The notes: a model not told the origin generated them from the sequence alone. A stretch of DNA of 64,000 nucleotides from Oscheius tipulae (GCA_037178975.1 JASJZH010000003.1:8556001-8620000), one strand, 5' to 3'; shown: positions 46,471 through 59,286, numbered from the stretch's first letter. Numbers and translations: made by a program.

Positions 46471-48655
46471 TTAGCAGGGAGTCGGCTGCGGCTGCTGTGG
46501 TGGGGAAGTAATCTCGTTGCTCGGATGCGGCGTCACGCCGGGCGTACTGTAGCTACAGCGTGGCGACGTCTGATTGATTGCCGGCTGCTGCTGGGGATTG
46601 GTCTCGTCGTTGGCGGCAAGAAGACCGTAAGTAGAGAAGGTGGGGAAGAGAGACGGGTGCCACATTGAGCTGATGTTTTCGCGGCAACGCACAAGCTCGC
46701 AGATGTCAATCTGAAAATGAAGAAGAATAAAGTGAAGGAGAATCAACGTTTTAGCACAAAATAAATAGGATTTTCAATGAAACATTGCGAAAATGACATT
46801 TTTGCGCATCATTTTTCTCCTATTATTCACTTCTAAAACGTGGCAGAGAAACCACTACAATTTGGGTACCTTCATTTTTGGTCCGACTACCTTCCACGGC
46901 CAAGTCTGGAAAACCGGGCCAGCCTGTTCCCCATGCCTATCTGTTTTAATGTCCCCATCATAACTGTATCTACTCATAATTAAAACAAAGCAGCACTTTT
47001 TCTCATTTGATTGCTCGGCATTTTCGTCCGAATACCCGAAGTTCCAGGACTTTGCACCGGCTCTGTATATCTCAGCAGATTTTTAAAGAATCTATCTGCT
47101 AGATGCCGTTCAGCTCTCTGACTGTGTATCTGTAACAATAACTGTTCGCGTAATTTTCTACCCTTTTGGTCCCAGTGTCTGTCTTCTGACCCGAACAACC
47201 CACTGTATCATCCTATGATCACTTGTTCGTGTTAATCCGTTTCCTAGCAATACTATTGACATTGTAACTCTCTCAAACGCCAATATCAATAGAAAAAGTC
47301 TACTCACATTGAGTGACTTTAGAAGATGATGACTAGACTGGACCCAGTTGCGACGTGTACCCTCCAGAAGAAGTGAGACGACGGCCAAGGCGATGGTCGA
47401 TGGGCGGAAGACTGAGACGAGACGCCAGTTGCAGACGACAATCTCGATTTGGCGCCTGAAAAATAGCATTTTTGGAGTCCTGTTCTCGATTTTGGTGCAA
47501 ACTTTAAGAATGATACCTACCTCAGAGGACTGATCAGATAAGTAGCACCTAGCGGGGAAAGAATGGCATCAAGAAAGCGCGAAACGGTCGGCAGTTGAAT
47601 GTCCCATCGCAGCAGTTCTGAAAGTTCCCATGAACCTTAAAAACTATAAAGTCTACCCAATATGCGGATTTCCATGCGCTTCATCTCCGAGATGGTATAT
47701 TCGAGACGGAGGCGTTGCAGGAAGACGTAGGTGCTGTCGTCACAATCCTCCCATATCTTCTTAGCGATGTGGAGACTGGCAGCGGCCACACAATTAATGT
47801 ATCTGAAAAAATTAAGGGATTAGAGGAATGTTAAAAAGAGGGCGAGAAACAGCGGGAAGCTTAATAAGCATCGGCATATGATATCTATTTTCTGCCAATA
47901 ATGTGTAAATGTAACTGAGTACAATACAATTGCCTTATGACGGGCATTTTTCGAAGATTGAAAGGGTTTCCCTCTCTTCTTCTGACCGAAAAGGGGTAGG
48001 ACCGACTGGTTCTAGTGCATGGCTGTATTGGACAGGTCAACCTGACAGTGAAAAGGCCTCGACTACCTCAAAGTTACGACCAAGCCCGAGACAAGACAGG
48101 GATTACAAAGGCAGATCAAGAAGGCGAAGTATGAGCGACAAGACAGTAAATTGGACAAAACAGACTGACAGGCTTTGACTAACAAGGCGAGAGGACATTG
48201 ACAAGTACTTTGAACAAGAAGTTCTTGTCAAGGACTGCTCCTGAGGAACGGGCAAAGTTGTTCATGTCAAGTTGACAGTTTTCACAGCTGTTCAGGCTAG
48301 GAGAGAGAACAAAAAAAATTCTCACCTTGGTGGAACACGCGTGGAGCAGACGACCTTGTCCATGATGCTAATAGCGGTGGTGGTGCTATCCATGTCCAGA
48401 CCGAGACGCCTGGCAGCGCTGCAGATCCAGGCAGCCTGCCGGTCACGATCAGCCGGCCCAATTACACCGTCAGCCTTAAATTTTCCAAATTTTTTTTAGC
48501 TAAGAAAACCAACAAACCTGAGCTAGTCTCGCCGGCAGAGTAAAGATGTCTTGCTCCCGACGCAACAACAGATTGGCGAAGGCGAATTCTGCTGTAGACG
48601 GGCCATCCTGCATCTGACCGGCTTTGACGACAGACCCTGTAAGAAGTTGCATCAT
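46471..48655 (-). CDS. cyclin, G/I-like
   Basis: Regulatory cyclin-box protein. Six exons (48655-48518, 48474-48326, 47802-47657, 47617-47521, 47455-47308, 46710-46471) give 305 residues in an exact frame. Cyclin box N: RDRQAAWICSAARRLGLDMD, TAISIMDKVVCSTRVPPRYI, VAAASLHIAKKIWED, then SEMKRMEIRILELLRWDIQL; cyclin fold C: FRPSTIALAVVSLLLEG. The 'RME..IL..L.WD' turn followed by 'CNWR..FRPS..ALA..SLL' resembles cyclins G1/G2/I more than D, B or E types. The MRAIL hydrophobic patch of canonical CDK cyclins is not seen; the equivalent reads RQAAWI. The last 60 residues are rich in Pro, Gln, Ser and Thr (PQQQPAINQTSPRC, PSNEITSPPQQPQP). ATGATG start follows a CTTCCCAG site. D-type assignment remains possible. 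Confidence 0.72.
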
Positions 48656-51600
48656 TTGTGAAGATGGCTGGGAAGACGAAAAGCTTCGACAATAGGCGGA
48701 GGTGGCATTCGAAAGATTATGTAGCGGCGCCAGAATTGCGTCAAATATTCGAAAATGGCCGATTGTGATCGGCGAAAATGGCTAGATATCTTCCGAAAAA
48801 AAAGGAAAGCGAGCTAGGGGAGGTAAAATACGAACATCTACGTCATGTATTCGAAAATGGGTAGGTTTCTTCGGAGAAACGAAAAAAAAATCAGTCTGGA
48901 AAGGACAAGGCTAGAATTCTACGTAAAACGAGTAAAGGAGGTGGAAACATTCTACTTAAGCAAATTTTTTTCTTGTGAAGCAGCACAAAATGGTCCAGTG
49001 GATAGGTGGCAAGATTCTTTTAAAAACCGGACGAATACAAAAAAAAACCATTATAAAGGGGCTGGTTTCACTCGTGGCGCAGCAAAAAAAAAATTAGCTT
49101 AATAGTTTCGATAACAGGCTAGGATCGCTCGAAAATTTGGTCGGAAGAAGGAAATCATGATTCGGCACAACTTTCGATCACAGGAAAAGCTAAACAAGGC
49201 TGTGGAAATTCTATAACAGACATGCTCACGAAAGAAAGCTGGAAAGAACAGAGAAATCGTCTTTCAGCGAAAGTTTTGGTTCAGACACCTGAACAGTGGC
49301 CTAACTTTTACTGAAACCGCAAAAACTGGCACAGCTGGTTAGATAACATGAATGGAAATGTTTCAGAGAAATGCAGCTTTTCCCTCGAAACATACAAAAA
49401 AATCATCGAAGAAGCTTGTTTTGTTGCTCTTACAGGAGATGATGCAACGCTCAAGCCTTTTTTGAAGCAATAGCCAGCCATGTCTTGAAATTACGTCCAG
49501 CAACAGTTTCTTGCAGAAAAAAGGGACCAGAAGCCACCCCAGACTATGTTTCCCAGGAAAACAGTAAGCACAGCAGACACGATACTGAAAAAGATTACAA
49601 GGCCTGATTCAGAGGCAAGTGATCTGGGGAAAGAAGGTCGAGAATACAAGAAAATGAACAGTGTGTGCATGTTTTCAGGTCAGAGACCATCATAGGATTA
49701 TTCTTGTGGAGGAAATGATTGAAACACATCGTTCAAGAAACTAAGACAGCTTGTGACCATAAGCTGTGATTCATCAACATGTGATTGTGGGGGTGAACGG
49801 TCAAAAAATAGCAATCTGACAACGAAAGCTGGTCACAATGATACTAAAGTAGCCTTCTGAGGCGTCTAATGCGACCGGAGATGAAAAAGGAGGCGGTGAA
49901 ACGGAAATTGGATGTGTGGAGGGTGTTGTAGGTGTTGCGTCTCATTTTTTTTTTTTTTTGGAAAAGACAAGGAAATGTGCGTTTTTATAGACACTATGAA
50001 AACGTTCCGAGGCGCCTAATACAACCGGAGATGAGAGAGGAGGCGGTAAAACGGAAATAGGAGTTGTGGAGGGCTTCCAGTAGGCATTCCGACTCATTTT
50101 CTAGAGGAATAAGGCTTCAAAAAGCTATAAAGGGCCTCAGAATGGTGATATAAACGGTTTTTAGGCTAAAAGGAAATGAACAGGGTTTGTTTACACAATT
50201 GAACGGGGCTGGAGTGCAGAAAAACAGCATACAAAAAGTTCAGTTAAAACAACGTCTCAGGCCCTGCGGATGCGACAAAGAGGAAGGGAACAAGAGGTCA
50301 GAGAGACGCCTAAGGTCCACTGCGGGTCACACTCGGTATAATCCGTATACCGGGCCAGGGGGTCGACACGTGACATATACGACCGACCACGCGGCAGCAA
50401 GAAAACATTGTCTCCCGGTCCCGGAAATTGCTTGTAAGAATGGTGGACTGTTTCGAAGAGATTGCTGTAAAATGAGCGAAAAGATGGACATGCGGGCGAG
50501 GAAGAAAAAGCATATCGAGACTCTCCTTATCTCTCACTTTTGCCACAAAAAAGTGAATCAGCTGTGATCGAAAAGGACGAACAAGAAGGAGCAGCCTCAG
50601 GATATGAAAAAAAAATCGATCGGGCAGCGTCTAGTGGGGGCTTCAAGTCCGAATATGGGGCTCGAATGTACTTCACATTCGCCTACTTCCTGTCTTGGAG
50701 CATTTTCCTCAGTGTGGGATAGAATTTACAGCTTGGGACATCCAAACTCCATGATTTTTGACATGAAATCAAATGAAAGTTAGGAGGAAAAGGCTCTGGT
50801 ACAGCTAATGAGGGCTTTCTTAATACTTAACCTACTCCTAAGGACAAAATAAAAGGATTTTTGCGCAACACCCAGGGGGATTAACTAAAAAATGGTCAAA
50901 AACTGCTCTACTACCACTGACAAGCGTTTCCGAGACATAATGATCAAAGAGGGAAATGGCTAGTTTGATGAGCGCCAAGACACAATTTACGATGAATGAT
51001 CAAGAAAATTGAGACGTTCTTAGAAATTGGTCAAACAAAAACAATGCAGAGGTAGCAATAATAGTTTTTCAGCAAAGCGGCAAGAGTATAGGCGATAGGA
51101 ATCTGTGAACAGAGGGAGAGAAGAATTGACAGGGAGGTATGAGCTGTTTAGATAATGAAAATGGCAAGTTTTCGGTGGAGATACAGGATGGAACGGTCAA
51201 CTATGGATGAAAATAAGTCATATGGTCCTTTTCTTACTTTAGAAGGAGGAAGGAGCTGTACAGACGTAGAAAAAAGTGAAGAAAATAAGGAAAACAGCAC
51301 GAATCGATCTAGGAACATGGAAACTTGATTGGAAAGGGCTTTGGTACCTATTTTGATACTGATAATTATACTTTTTAGAGTCAGCGGAGCGGTATAGAGT
51401 CATTCTATCGTTTAAAAGGGTGCGAGGATATATTTGAGGTATGAAAAAATGAAAAAAAGGGCAAGGAAATAGGATGAGAACAGGTGAATCTGATGATTGA
51501 CGCAAACTCTTCACGTCACATTAAAAATAGGAACATAATTTCGAGCTACAGTAGGACAAATTGTGCTCAGAACTCGGTTCGGGTTGTTCTCGCTTTTTCT

Positions 51601-51817
51601 CTCCACTTTTCTAGCATTTCTTTGATAAAAACACTAAGTGTGAATAACAGCAACACTCACAACCAATTTCAGGTGGTGGATAAACAAAAATTAACAGAAA
51701 ATGGGCATGTAATTGAGGACAACAGGATTTGGCACGAAACTTGTCACTTCTCTAAGGTATTAATGGCTGTAAACCACATTTTTTTATGACAGGAAAAAGA
51801 CAAAGAGGTAAAAAACT
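48656..51817. other. gene-poor spacer upstream of the cyclin
   Basis: About 3.2 kb without an exon chain. Contents: a direct repeat at 49856-50101, a T14 run near 49945, and an open frame at 50187-50567 (+) of 126 codons without domain, splice context or a homologous look. Composition is purine-rich on the plus strand. I see nothing further. Confidence 0.4.
49856..50101 (+). repeat. two-copy direct repeat, ~95 bp units, ~150 bp period
   Basis: Units at 49856-49950 and 50006-50101 share TGAGGCGYCTAATRCRACCGGAGATGA, GGAGGCGGTRAAACGGAAAT and TTGTGGAGGG, each ending in GACTCATTTT-like sequence followed by a T-rich tract. The unit is non-coding. Confidence 0.7.
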
Positions 51818-52489
51818 TTAATAATCAACTTTTGATCGAAATGACTTTTTCTGGGAGAGACGTCTCTTCTCTGCCAGCCGGTGCTCCGCCGACTTTTCTG
51901 CTTTCTGAAAGTTTTCTTCTTCTCTCATTAGTGACAAAAAAATAAGCCCTACCTTCTTCAAAATCCTCCTATCTTCGTCTGTTTCCAGCCGAAAAGATTG
52001 CCGTCTCTCCACCGCGTAGATTGCCGTGCGTAGCTTCTCGAAACAATCGGCCAGATTTAGGCTGCGCTCACGGGTCTTGTCACTATCAATTATGAGCTAA
52101 ACTATAATGTTATAGCCCACTAAAAAAAGACAGAAAATACCTCCCCATCGTGATTTATCCTGTTAGCCATGGCCTCCTTTAGCGGTTGCTTCAAGGAATG
52201 AGGCAGCCAGTCGGCTTCGCCAATCTTGAACCGAATTTCTGCCTGGAAATCGCAATTATGGGACGAAAATAACGAAATGGACTCACTTTTGTCGCATTCT
52301 TCTGCACATTCTGTCCGCCAGGACCGCTGCTCAACGAGAAACGTTTTTCAATGGCTTCTGGAGGAATATAGCCGTTGAAGGCCGAAGAATTAGAGCTGAA
52401 ACGGCTCTAAGGAAGTTGATAAGCTTGAAAAGGGTGTTTGTTACCTGTTTTTGTAGGACTAGTTGAAGAAAAAGACGTTTTGACGACAT
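51818..52489 (-). CDS. MRPL58: MRPL58/ICT1-type mitochondrial peptidyl-tRNA hydrolase
   Basis: Codon-independent release factor of the mitochondrial ribosome, which frees peptides from stalled ribosomes. Five exons (52489-52445, 52406-52287, 52242-52141, 52096-51953, 51904-51818) give 165 residues. The catalytic motif is GPGGQNVQKNATKAE, with the GGQ that all class I release factors need. IPPEAIEKRFSLSSG precedes it, as in ICT1. The C-terminus is strongly basic (HRLAEKRRLSQKKSFRSK), the tail that enters the empty mRNA channel in ICT1. The start, MSSKRLFLQLVLQKQSRFSS, is an acceptable mitochondrial presequence: Arg/Lys/Ser, amphipathic, no acid. Identity is firm at the family level; the ribosome-bound role is inferred from the family. 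Confidence 0.92.
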
Positions 52490-52605
52490 TTTGGAAAAGG
52501 AGGATTTCTTGAGGAGACGGGCTGGAAATTGAACTGGTACGCGATTGCGGACAGAGTGGGAGGACGAGAGAAGTTTTCCTGGGTTTGCAACGTTTCTAGA
52601 CACAA

Positions 52606-52785
52606 TCTCTCTACTACTAAAGCGCAATGGTGTCCGTCCGTCCGTGCGTCATCGCGAAAAAAAAGCTGGCAAGTCATGGCATGTCAAGAACTAAGATGAC
52701 AAGTCAGCTTTAGGGGAAACTTGGGAATTTAGATTATTGGAGAAGCGGCGAAGCCGCCTGTTGTCAATGCTAAGTCAAGACTAAG
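52606..52785 (+). repeat. Helitron-like short repeat, copy 2
   Basis: It begins TCTCTCTACTACTAAAGCGC and ends with a perfect hairpin GCGGCGAAGCCGC and GACTAAG. Matches 7751-7930 throughout. A further head fragment (ACTAAAAGCGCGATGGTGTC) lies at 52819-52838, so insertions may have been tandem. Confidence 0.6.
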
Positions 52786-53244
52786 AGGCGGCGAAGCCGT
52801 CGTAGACGGCTGGTCTAAACTAAAAGCGCGATGGTGTCTGTGGTTGTGTTTATTTGCTTGTCAGTGGCCACGAAACAAAAGCAAAACAAAAAACTGTAAA
52901 TAGTTGCTGTTGTAAAATGTTGCCAGCTAATTGAGTTGGACGATGAGTTCTGTTGCTCACAGGTAGAGAGAATAAAACAGGAAGACAGTAAAACAGAGAG
53001 ACCGAGAAATTGAGAGAGAGAGAGAGATCCTCTTGGTTCAATAATTAAAGATGTTTCCCTTTTGGTACTCTGTTATTGTTTAACCAGTCGGCGGTCGCGA
53101 CTATTTGACCAGATTTATCACTTCTAGCATCATAAATAGAGTTCATTTAGAATGCATATACATTAAAGACATGGAAGTGACTTGAATAAAACAACCCGTG
53201 GGTAAAACTTAGAAATGTGAGCATGGGGGGTGAAGATATACATT

Positions 53245-56200
53245 TTAAGATTGTTGAGCTGGGAGCGGAAGCCATTCCTCGTCGAGAACGATGTCCTCGG
53301 TGATATGACGAACCATTCTGGCCGAGCCGAAGAAGTCGGTGACGCGAACTCGTTTCGGGTCCTTCGGGTAGGTGTCCTGGCGAACTCCTGGAAGAGAAAA
53401 TGGTTAGGGAATAGGGGACTCTCACTGTCGCTAACAGCCAGTGCCTGTCAATTACAGTCCGTCTCCGTCTATCTGTATCACTCACTGTGTCACACATGGC
53501 CATTGCCTGCTGTCTCTCTCCCCTGCCACCCTCTCTCATTGTCACTACCTGTACCTTTATCACTACTACTGTCTACTGCCACTGTAGTGATCATAAATCA
53601 GGCCAGGCCAGCTTAATTCGTGACGAGACGCATGGTGTATCGCTAAGAGAGCCGCCACGAACAAGGCTGTTCTGGCCGACGCGGACATTTTGGCCAGGTT
53701 TGTGATGCTTGGTCACTGTCATTGTCTCTATCACTGTATCTCTCTGTTAATGTTAATGTCACTATCACTGTTAAGATTAACAAGAAGGACTTACCGACAG
53801 TGCTCATACACTTGTGATGCGGGCACGAGTCCAGGTAGTCCTGGAGAGTCGCACTGGAGTTCAGGGCCTTGACCTGCTTGTTCATGAAGTCGATCGTGAA
53901 ATGGGTGTATCTAAAGTTCCGTATTAGCACATAACCAGATACGGATACAAATAGTTTTGCAGCATGGCTCAATCAGCGACTAGGAGGTCGTACTCGGAGC
54001 TGGACGACTCGGGTTCGATCCCCAAGGCGATAAATTTTTCAACGAGCGTTTTTGAGCAGGAAAAGGCGTGAGAAAAAGTTTCATACTGTGATTTGGACAG
54101 GTTTACAAGAATTCAAGTTTCAAAATGCCGATCGCCAACCTTGTAGGCAAAAAAATGACTAAAAATGTACCTGTCAATGACATAGACGCCGATATCATTG
54201 TCCACGTCGTAAGAATAGCTCTCCTGATGGGTCAGACTACTGCTCGTTGAGAGAACATTGGGCGAATTGATCCATTCGTACATCGAGGCGCTCCTGCACG
54301 TGTCCGCGATCACTACCATCTCGTGGTATCTATGATTTACAGGCTTTTTTTGGTCAAGGAAGTCAGAAAACCTGTTCAGCTCAAACATAGTCTGAATGGC
54401 GTAGGCCAGCTCGGTGTTGGTGAGCTCTTCGGCGTCCTGGAACTTGAGAAAACTGTCGCCGCCATGCCCGGTCAGGTAGATCTACAAAATGAGTGATTTT
54501 AGAAGGAATTAGTGGAAAAAAATGTGGAGTTCGATCCCCGTGGCTCGTAAAATTTTTCAACAGGCTATTTTAACCCCAAGGGTACTGGTTTAGCCGATAA
54601 GATGAAAAAGGTACAAGTTATAAGAACGGAAAGAGATATGAACAGCTGAACAGATCAAAAACTGACATAAAAATAGCAAAGGAGCCTATCGTGATTGATA
54701 CTTACCCCCCTTACTCGTTCCAATGAAAGTCTCTCAAGACAGTTCTGTCCCAGGAATAATACTGTATTGAGCGCGAAATTTGTTCAAATCGTCTCACACG
54801 TCAGCTAGAGCCAAAACAATACAAATCGAGCACCAAAAGTAGAAAAAAAGGCCTTCAAAACTTACCAGAACGTTGCTTTGATGATCCGTCAGGAGCCGCT
54901 TCGATCTCGGCGTTCCTTCCGTATGTCTTCCGGTCAGCAGACGGATGAAATTCTCCACGGTGACCTCCTCTCCCCGATAATCCACCTGGGCATTCACGCC
55001 GTACAAATTGCTACCGGATCGGGCCGCGAAGCATGTTCCTGGAAAAGCTGCGTAATTAGGTTGTTTTGGGACAGAGTAATTAGTAAATTTTCATGTTTTG
55101 GGTACACAAAACAAAAGTTTGCAAAACTTTTTGAAGAAACTCGTGGAAATTGAACAGTCAATTAGCTTCTATGCAACTCTAAGAGGACGACGACAGTTCG
55201 TTATGAGTCAAGGCTATTCGGTTGCTTCTACCTTAATGGTGAGTTTTGAACAGAGAGACAGTAACAGGGGGAATGACAGAGACAGTGAGAAACTCGGACT
55301 GAGGAACAGACAGCTAGATTGACAGAAGGTAGTTTGCACTGTCAAAGTGACAAAGACAGACAGTATACAGTGAGTATAGATTGACAAGGAGAGACAGAGA
55401 CGGACAGTCAGGGACAGAAGTGGCGCCACGCTGTAGTGAAAGACAGATAAGTCAAGGCCAGTGCGAATATGAGAGGCATCGATAAAGAGGACTCTGTGAC
55501 AGTAATTAATTCACAGGGGGTTGACAGGAACAGGAATTGACAAAGATTGGCAGAAACGGAATTTTGTGACAGAGGCATTGACAGAGGCTTATCGCCTCAA
55601 CTTATGCCCATTTCCAGTCTGTGAGTCGCGTCACTGTGGCCACGGACTCGAGCTCGGAAGAATACCTGAGCACGATGGAAGACAACAGCCAGCACACTAC
55701 CATGCGATACACCTGTCTGACGACGACGACTAACAACGACTGCTCCCAACTCGAGACGGACCAGATGAGCATGAGCATGCGCGAGATGATGATCCCGCAG
55801 GAGACCAAAAAGGCCTCAACCCAACCGATGAACATCGTCAACAACACGCCGGAACAGTGGCCCCTTCTGATCAGAGTCAATCCAATCCAGCGGGCCCAGC
55901 AGGCACTCATCACCGGAAGACGCGTCTCGACTCCAGCACAAGTCGTGCATCTAATCCAGGCCAAGGTTTGTTGAGAATCCATTACCGAAAACGAGAAAAT
56001 ATCGTTGAAAATGGTAGAGGTAGTCAATTTCAAAGGCACTAGAAGGCTGTAAAAGCGTCAGATCACTCCATTTTCGAAGAATCGACGGCGTTGTGTTGGC
56101 CTAGCGCCTGGCAATGCTACTTCTCGACTAGTATTATCAAACTAGGGTCAAAGTAAGCAGTTTCTAGCGATTTTTGGGGCTGTAAGAGCGTCAAAATGGT

Positions 56201-57935
56201 CTTTGCGAATCATTTGAAGGCTCTTATGATCTATTGACTAGAAATGATGGCCAATGCGCTGTTTTCGAGCAAGAGACCGTGACAATGCGGTCAAGGAGAA
56301 ATTCCCGGATAAAATTAGCGAAAACCATCCAAAACCTTCCGAAGTTCCCGCCCAAAAAAGGAGAGACTCGCTTGGCGTTAAACTAAGTGGGAGTCTCCTA
56401 ACGGCATCTAGTTTCATAAATTCGAGTAGAGACCATAGTAAAGTATTCACAAGGCTCAGTAGCACCAAAATGAATTGAAATGCCCGATACTGCAGTGTTA
56501 TAACTTGCTAAGACTAAAAAAATTACCTTTTACTCCCAACCTCCCCTTAAATTTTCAGAAGCACCTGCTCCGACCGCAGCTAGTCGCCTCGCTGGAACAA
56601 CCGCTGGAAAGCTATGAGCTCGTCCCGTCGCTCGGTGCGCTGCAAGCTGAGCAGATTTTTGTCCTCATGCCGCCAATCCAAAACATCAAGGTGCTCGTCC
56701 TGCCGAGCCGACAGAAGATCAAGACGGGAATGCTGCCGCGCAAGACCAGCTCGCCACAACTGCTATTACCTCCGGAGGGACCCAGAGAGGCCAAAGTGCT
56801 GCAGCCGCTCTGGACCACGATCACGTTCACGATCGCCTACGGCAAGCACGTGGCCGTCGAGTACAACATTCCGCAGGTCCCGCAGCGCAAAGTCCGTGAG
56901 TACAAGGCCGAAAAGCTATTCATTCGCAACGTCGACTCGGCCACGCTGTATCGCAATCCGCCAAACGAGACCTTCATTCGATTGCGTGCTGCTCCGGCCC
57001 ATCAGCTGCGCCTGAGCACCGTGGAACGACAGGATCCGCAGCTAGTCCAACACGTCCACGTCGAGCAGAACGGCAGCTGGAAGATGAAGCAACAGGGGAT
57101 CTTGCAGCATGAGACGAGGACCGACAGCTCGTGCTGTGCCGTGGTCGAGGTGCCGCCGACGCCGGACAGATGGCCCAAGATGGAGCACAAAAAGTAATAC
57201 GAAGACAAATTAAAGTTGGAAACTAGGGGGATTTGGTTATTTTTTTTTGATGGGGGGAGGGGGGAGTGGGTTAAATAAGAGAAATAGAGAAAGACGGACC
57301 TGGACGAGGATTCCGGGCATTGCAGGGCACGTCCTCGGCCAGCATCATGATGATGTTACTGAAAATCATGTGGTTAGCGAGGAGAAAAGGAAGAATTTGA
57401 GATTTTCCGGAGACAAGGGCTAAAAACTTGGAAGAAGAGGATGTTTGTCTATATGTGTGGTATGACCGATTTTTATGTTTTTCCAACTGCCGAACGAGCA
57501 TATGATTAATTTTGAGTGTCTTACAACAAAACTACCAATAGTAATACTAAGAAAAGTAGCTAGGGACTTTCTTCGAGCCTTTAGTCGATTCTAGCTATTC
57601 AGAACCGAGAAAACTGACTTCTGGGCCTGGGAAGTTCTTATGATGGAGATAAACTAGCAGAAAAGGTCAGAACAGACCTATCAGGGATCCCGAGGCGTTT
57701 GACAGTATGATACAGGGCGAGAACATTCGAGACGTGTCGATAATTGAACCAAAACCTGAATTCATCCAATCTTTCACGATTTCTTAGCGCAAAACCTAGA
57801 AGTACAGACGAGAACGGCCCAGTTGTTTGTGTGCCCGGGCGTGTCGAAGAGCTCCTCTATCCGCAGCTGCATCCCCGTATTCAGAATCGCGCTGACGCTG
57901 CTGCCAAGCAGCACGAGAGCCAGCCATGCTCTCAT
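53245..57935 (-). CDS. PIGK: PIGK/GPI8, catalytic subunit of GPI transamidase
   Basis: ER-membrane cysteine protease that cleaves the C-terminal signal of precursors and attaches a GPI anchor. Eight exons (57935-57796, 57755-57678, 57358-57300, 55038-54866, 54481-54372, 54329-54171, 53910-53795, 53387-53245) give 325 residues. The signal peptide is [16 protein letters not shown]. Conserved segments: [58 protein letters not shown], the catalytic His in YLTGHGGD, the catalytic Cys in [26 protein letters not shown], and [12 protein letters not shown] near the end. Length is typical of nematode and yeast-like forms; no C-terminal membrane span is seen, so anchoring may rely on partners. The intron between exons 3 and 4 is 2.26 kb and contains a complete gene on the other strand. 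Confidence 0.95.
53957..54050 (+). repeat. tRNA-like element in PIGK intron
   Basis: A-box-like TGGCTCAATCAGCGAC and B-box GGGTTCGATCCCC, followed by a TAAATTTTTCAA tail that also follows the truncated B-box at 54528-54565. Start GCAGCATGGCTCA is shared with 1516-1578. Confidence 0.5.
54528..54565 (+). repeat. truncated tRNA-like fragment (B-box and tail)
   Basis: GAGTTCGATCCCCGTGG then AAAATTTTTCAACAGGC. Only the 3' half of the element at 53957 is present. Confidence 0.4.
55203..57197 (+). CDS. unrecognised 340-residue protein nested in a PIGK intron
   Basis: Three exons join in frame: 55203-55238 ([12 protein letters not shown], then GTGAGT), 55618-55965, 56559-57197, with TAA at 57195. 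The first exon is inferred; the two large ones are strongly coding in character, with codon-biased third positions and normal splice sites. The product is Ser/Thr/Met/Gln-rich at first ([16 protein letters not shown], a Thr run [14 protein letters not shown]) and then alternates hydrophobic and basic strands ([55 protein letters not shown]). No signal peptide, membrane span or known motif. The whole gene fits inside the PIGK intron 55039-57299 on the opposite strand. Likely a lineage-restricted gene; function unknown. Confidence 0.62.
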
Positions 57936-58164
57936 CTATTTTTCTGGTAATTTAAACTCAAAAATAGTCAAAAATACTCTTTTGGACTGCCTGATTAGTA
58001 AAAAAATGATCGCCTCCAGGAAGATTTATTGGGGGAAGGGATACATAAGCAACAACACATAACAGGGAGAGATAGGAGATCCATCGTGGGGACCGTGAAA
58101 AATGAAACAAATTTAGGAAAAAGTGTGTAATGAGAAATCACTCGAAGGGAGCTGGGAGCGGCGT

Positions 58165-58557
58165 CTATTGGGCGGCGGCGGCGGCAGCGGGAGCCTGAAA
58201 TTTAGTGATTTTTAGGGGAAAAAAAGATGGAATTACGCTGTGAATTAGGGTAATGTTGTCGCCCTTGAGAAGAATGCGGCCTAGTTTGCTGTGGCTCTTT
58301 GCCTTGATGCTGATCTCCTCGGCCTCGTCCAGGACCACGTTCATGTACTCGTCGAATCCTGAAGAATTAGGTTTTCTTCTTTTTTTGCGAAATTTTGAGG
58401 GCGAAAGTGACAGAAACTGACCAATAATGTATCCTTCAATGCGATGGTTGACGTCCTCGTAGAGCCAGATCTGGACGCGGGTTCTCTGCTGCAGGTATCG
58501 GAAGATCAGGTTGATGGGCTGCACCATCACCTTCTGCACTTTGCGGTTCGACGACAT
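58165..58557 (-). CDS. SNRPE: small nuclear ribonucleoprotein SmE
   Basis: Sm-fold protein of the heptameric ring on U1, U2, U4 and U5 snRNAs (and the SL RNP in nematodes). Three exons (58557-58422, 58358-58237, 58194-58165) give 95 residues; human SmE has 92. Landmarks: [20 protein letters not shown], Sm1 motif around [34 protein letters not shown], Sm2 motif [16 protein letters not shown]. The last short exon adds a Ala-rich tail ending in Gln; reading through the second intron would also be in frame, so an alternative end is possible. ATG follows ATTTCAGAGC, a good trans-splice site. Confidence 0.97.
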   Translation of the reverse strand: MSSNRKVQKVMVQPINLIFRYLQQRTRVQIWLYEDVNHRIEGYIIGQFLSLSPSKFRKKRRKPNSSGFDEYMNVVLDEAEEISIKAKSHSKLGRILLKGDNITLIHSVIPSFFPLKITKFQAPAAAAAAQ

Positions 58558-59286
58558 GCTCTGAAATTCGGAAAGTTTCAAAGAAAAATAAATAAGATCG
58601 CAGAGATGAGAAAAATATGAAGAAACATAGCATAATAAGAGGGCTGAAGGAGCGAAAATCCGGTTATCCAGTTAGAAATGGGGGTACACATGCGATAGAC
58701 TTCAATACCTCCGCTCAACGGCGAGAATCTATGTAAATAGTGCAGAAAACGGCATCAGAATGGTGAAAAAATCACATGGGAACCATGTAAAACTTCTCTA
58801 AAGCTCTAAGGACGAAGAATGAATCGATTTAATCTATTTTCCGCTGCAAACGGTTCGCTATCGTCAAGACATGAGCAATTTATAGCAAAAACAGCAACGA
58901 ATTGGCAGAATGCCAATCTATGCGTCATTTACCCAGCTTTTGGTATTTTTTGCAATCAAAACTAGAATTATTTTGTGGCCTAATGTTCTTAGAACGCTGA
59001 GAGCTACTTTTAGCGCGTTTTTAAGTAGAAATTCGAGGAAAACTGAGGAGAAAAACAGTGAATCGAAGCAGAAACTAGAGAGAAAATTAAATGCTGCTGC
59101 GCCGCTTTGATTCGAAAATCCTCGACGCAAACTTGCGTACCTATTTTACGGCAGACGGCGGGGTTTCTATAAAACTTGTGGATTCTGATAGGAACATGGG
59201 GTAATTAAGCTTGAAAAAAAACAGCTAGAATAACTTGGAGACAGAAGAATATTGAAGATGTTAAATAGTTGAAGCAATAAAAAAGA
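58558..59286. other. spacer upstream of SmE
   Basis: 730 bp of A/T-rich DNA with no exon chain. Short open frames on both strands near 58910-59130 overlap and have no supporting splice sites. Confidence 0.4.

Noticed and set aside
50187-50567. 126-codon open frame on the plus strand
   Set aside because: It lies in a gene desert, has an open frame on the opposite strand, no recognisable motif and no intron, unlike every supported gene here.
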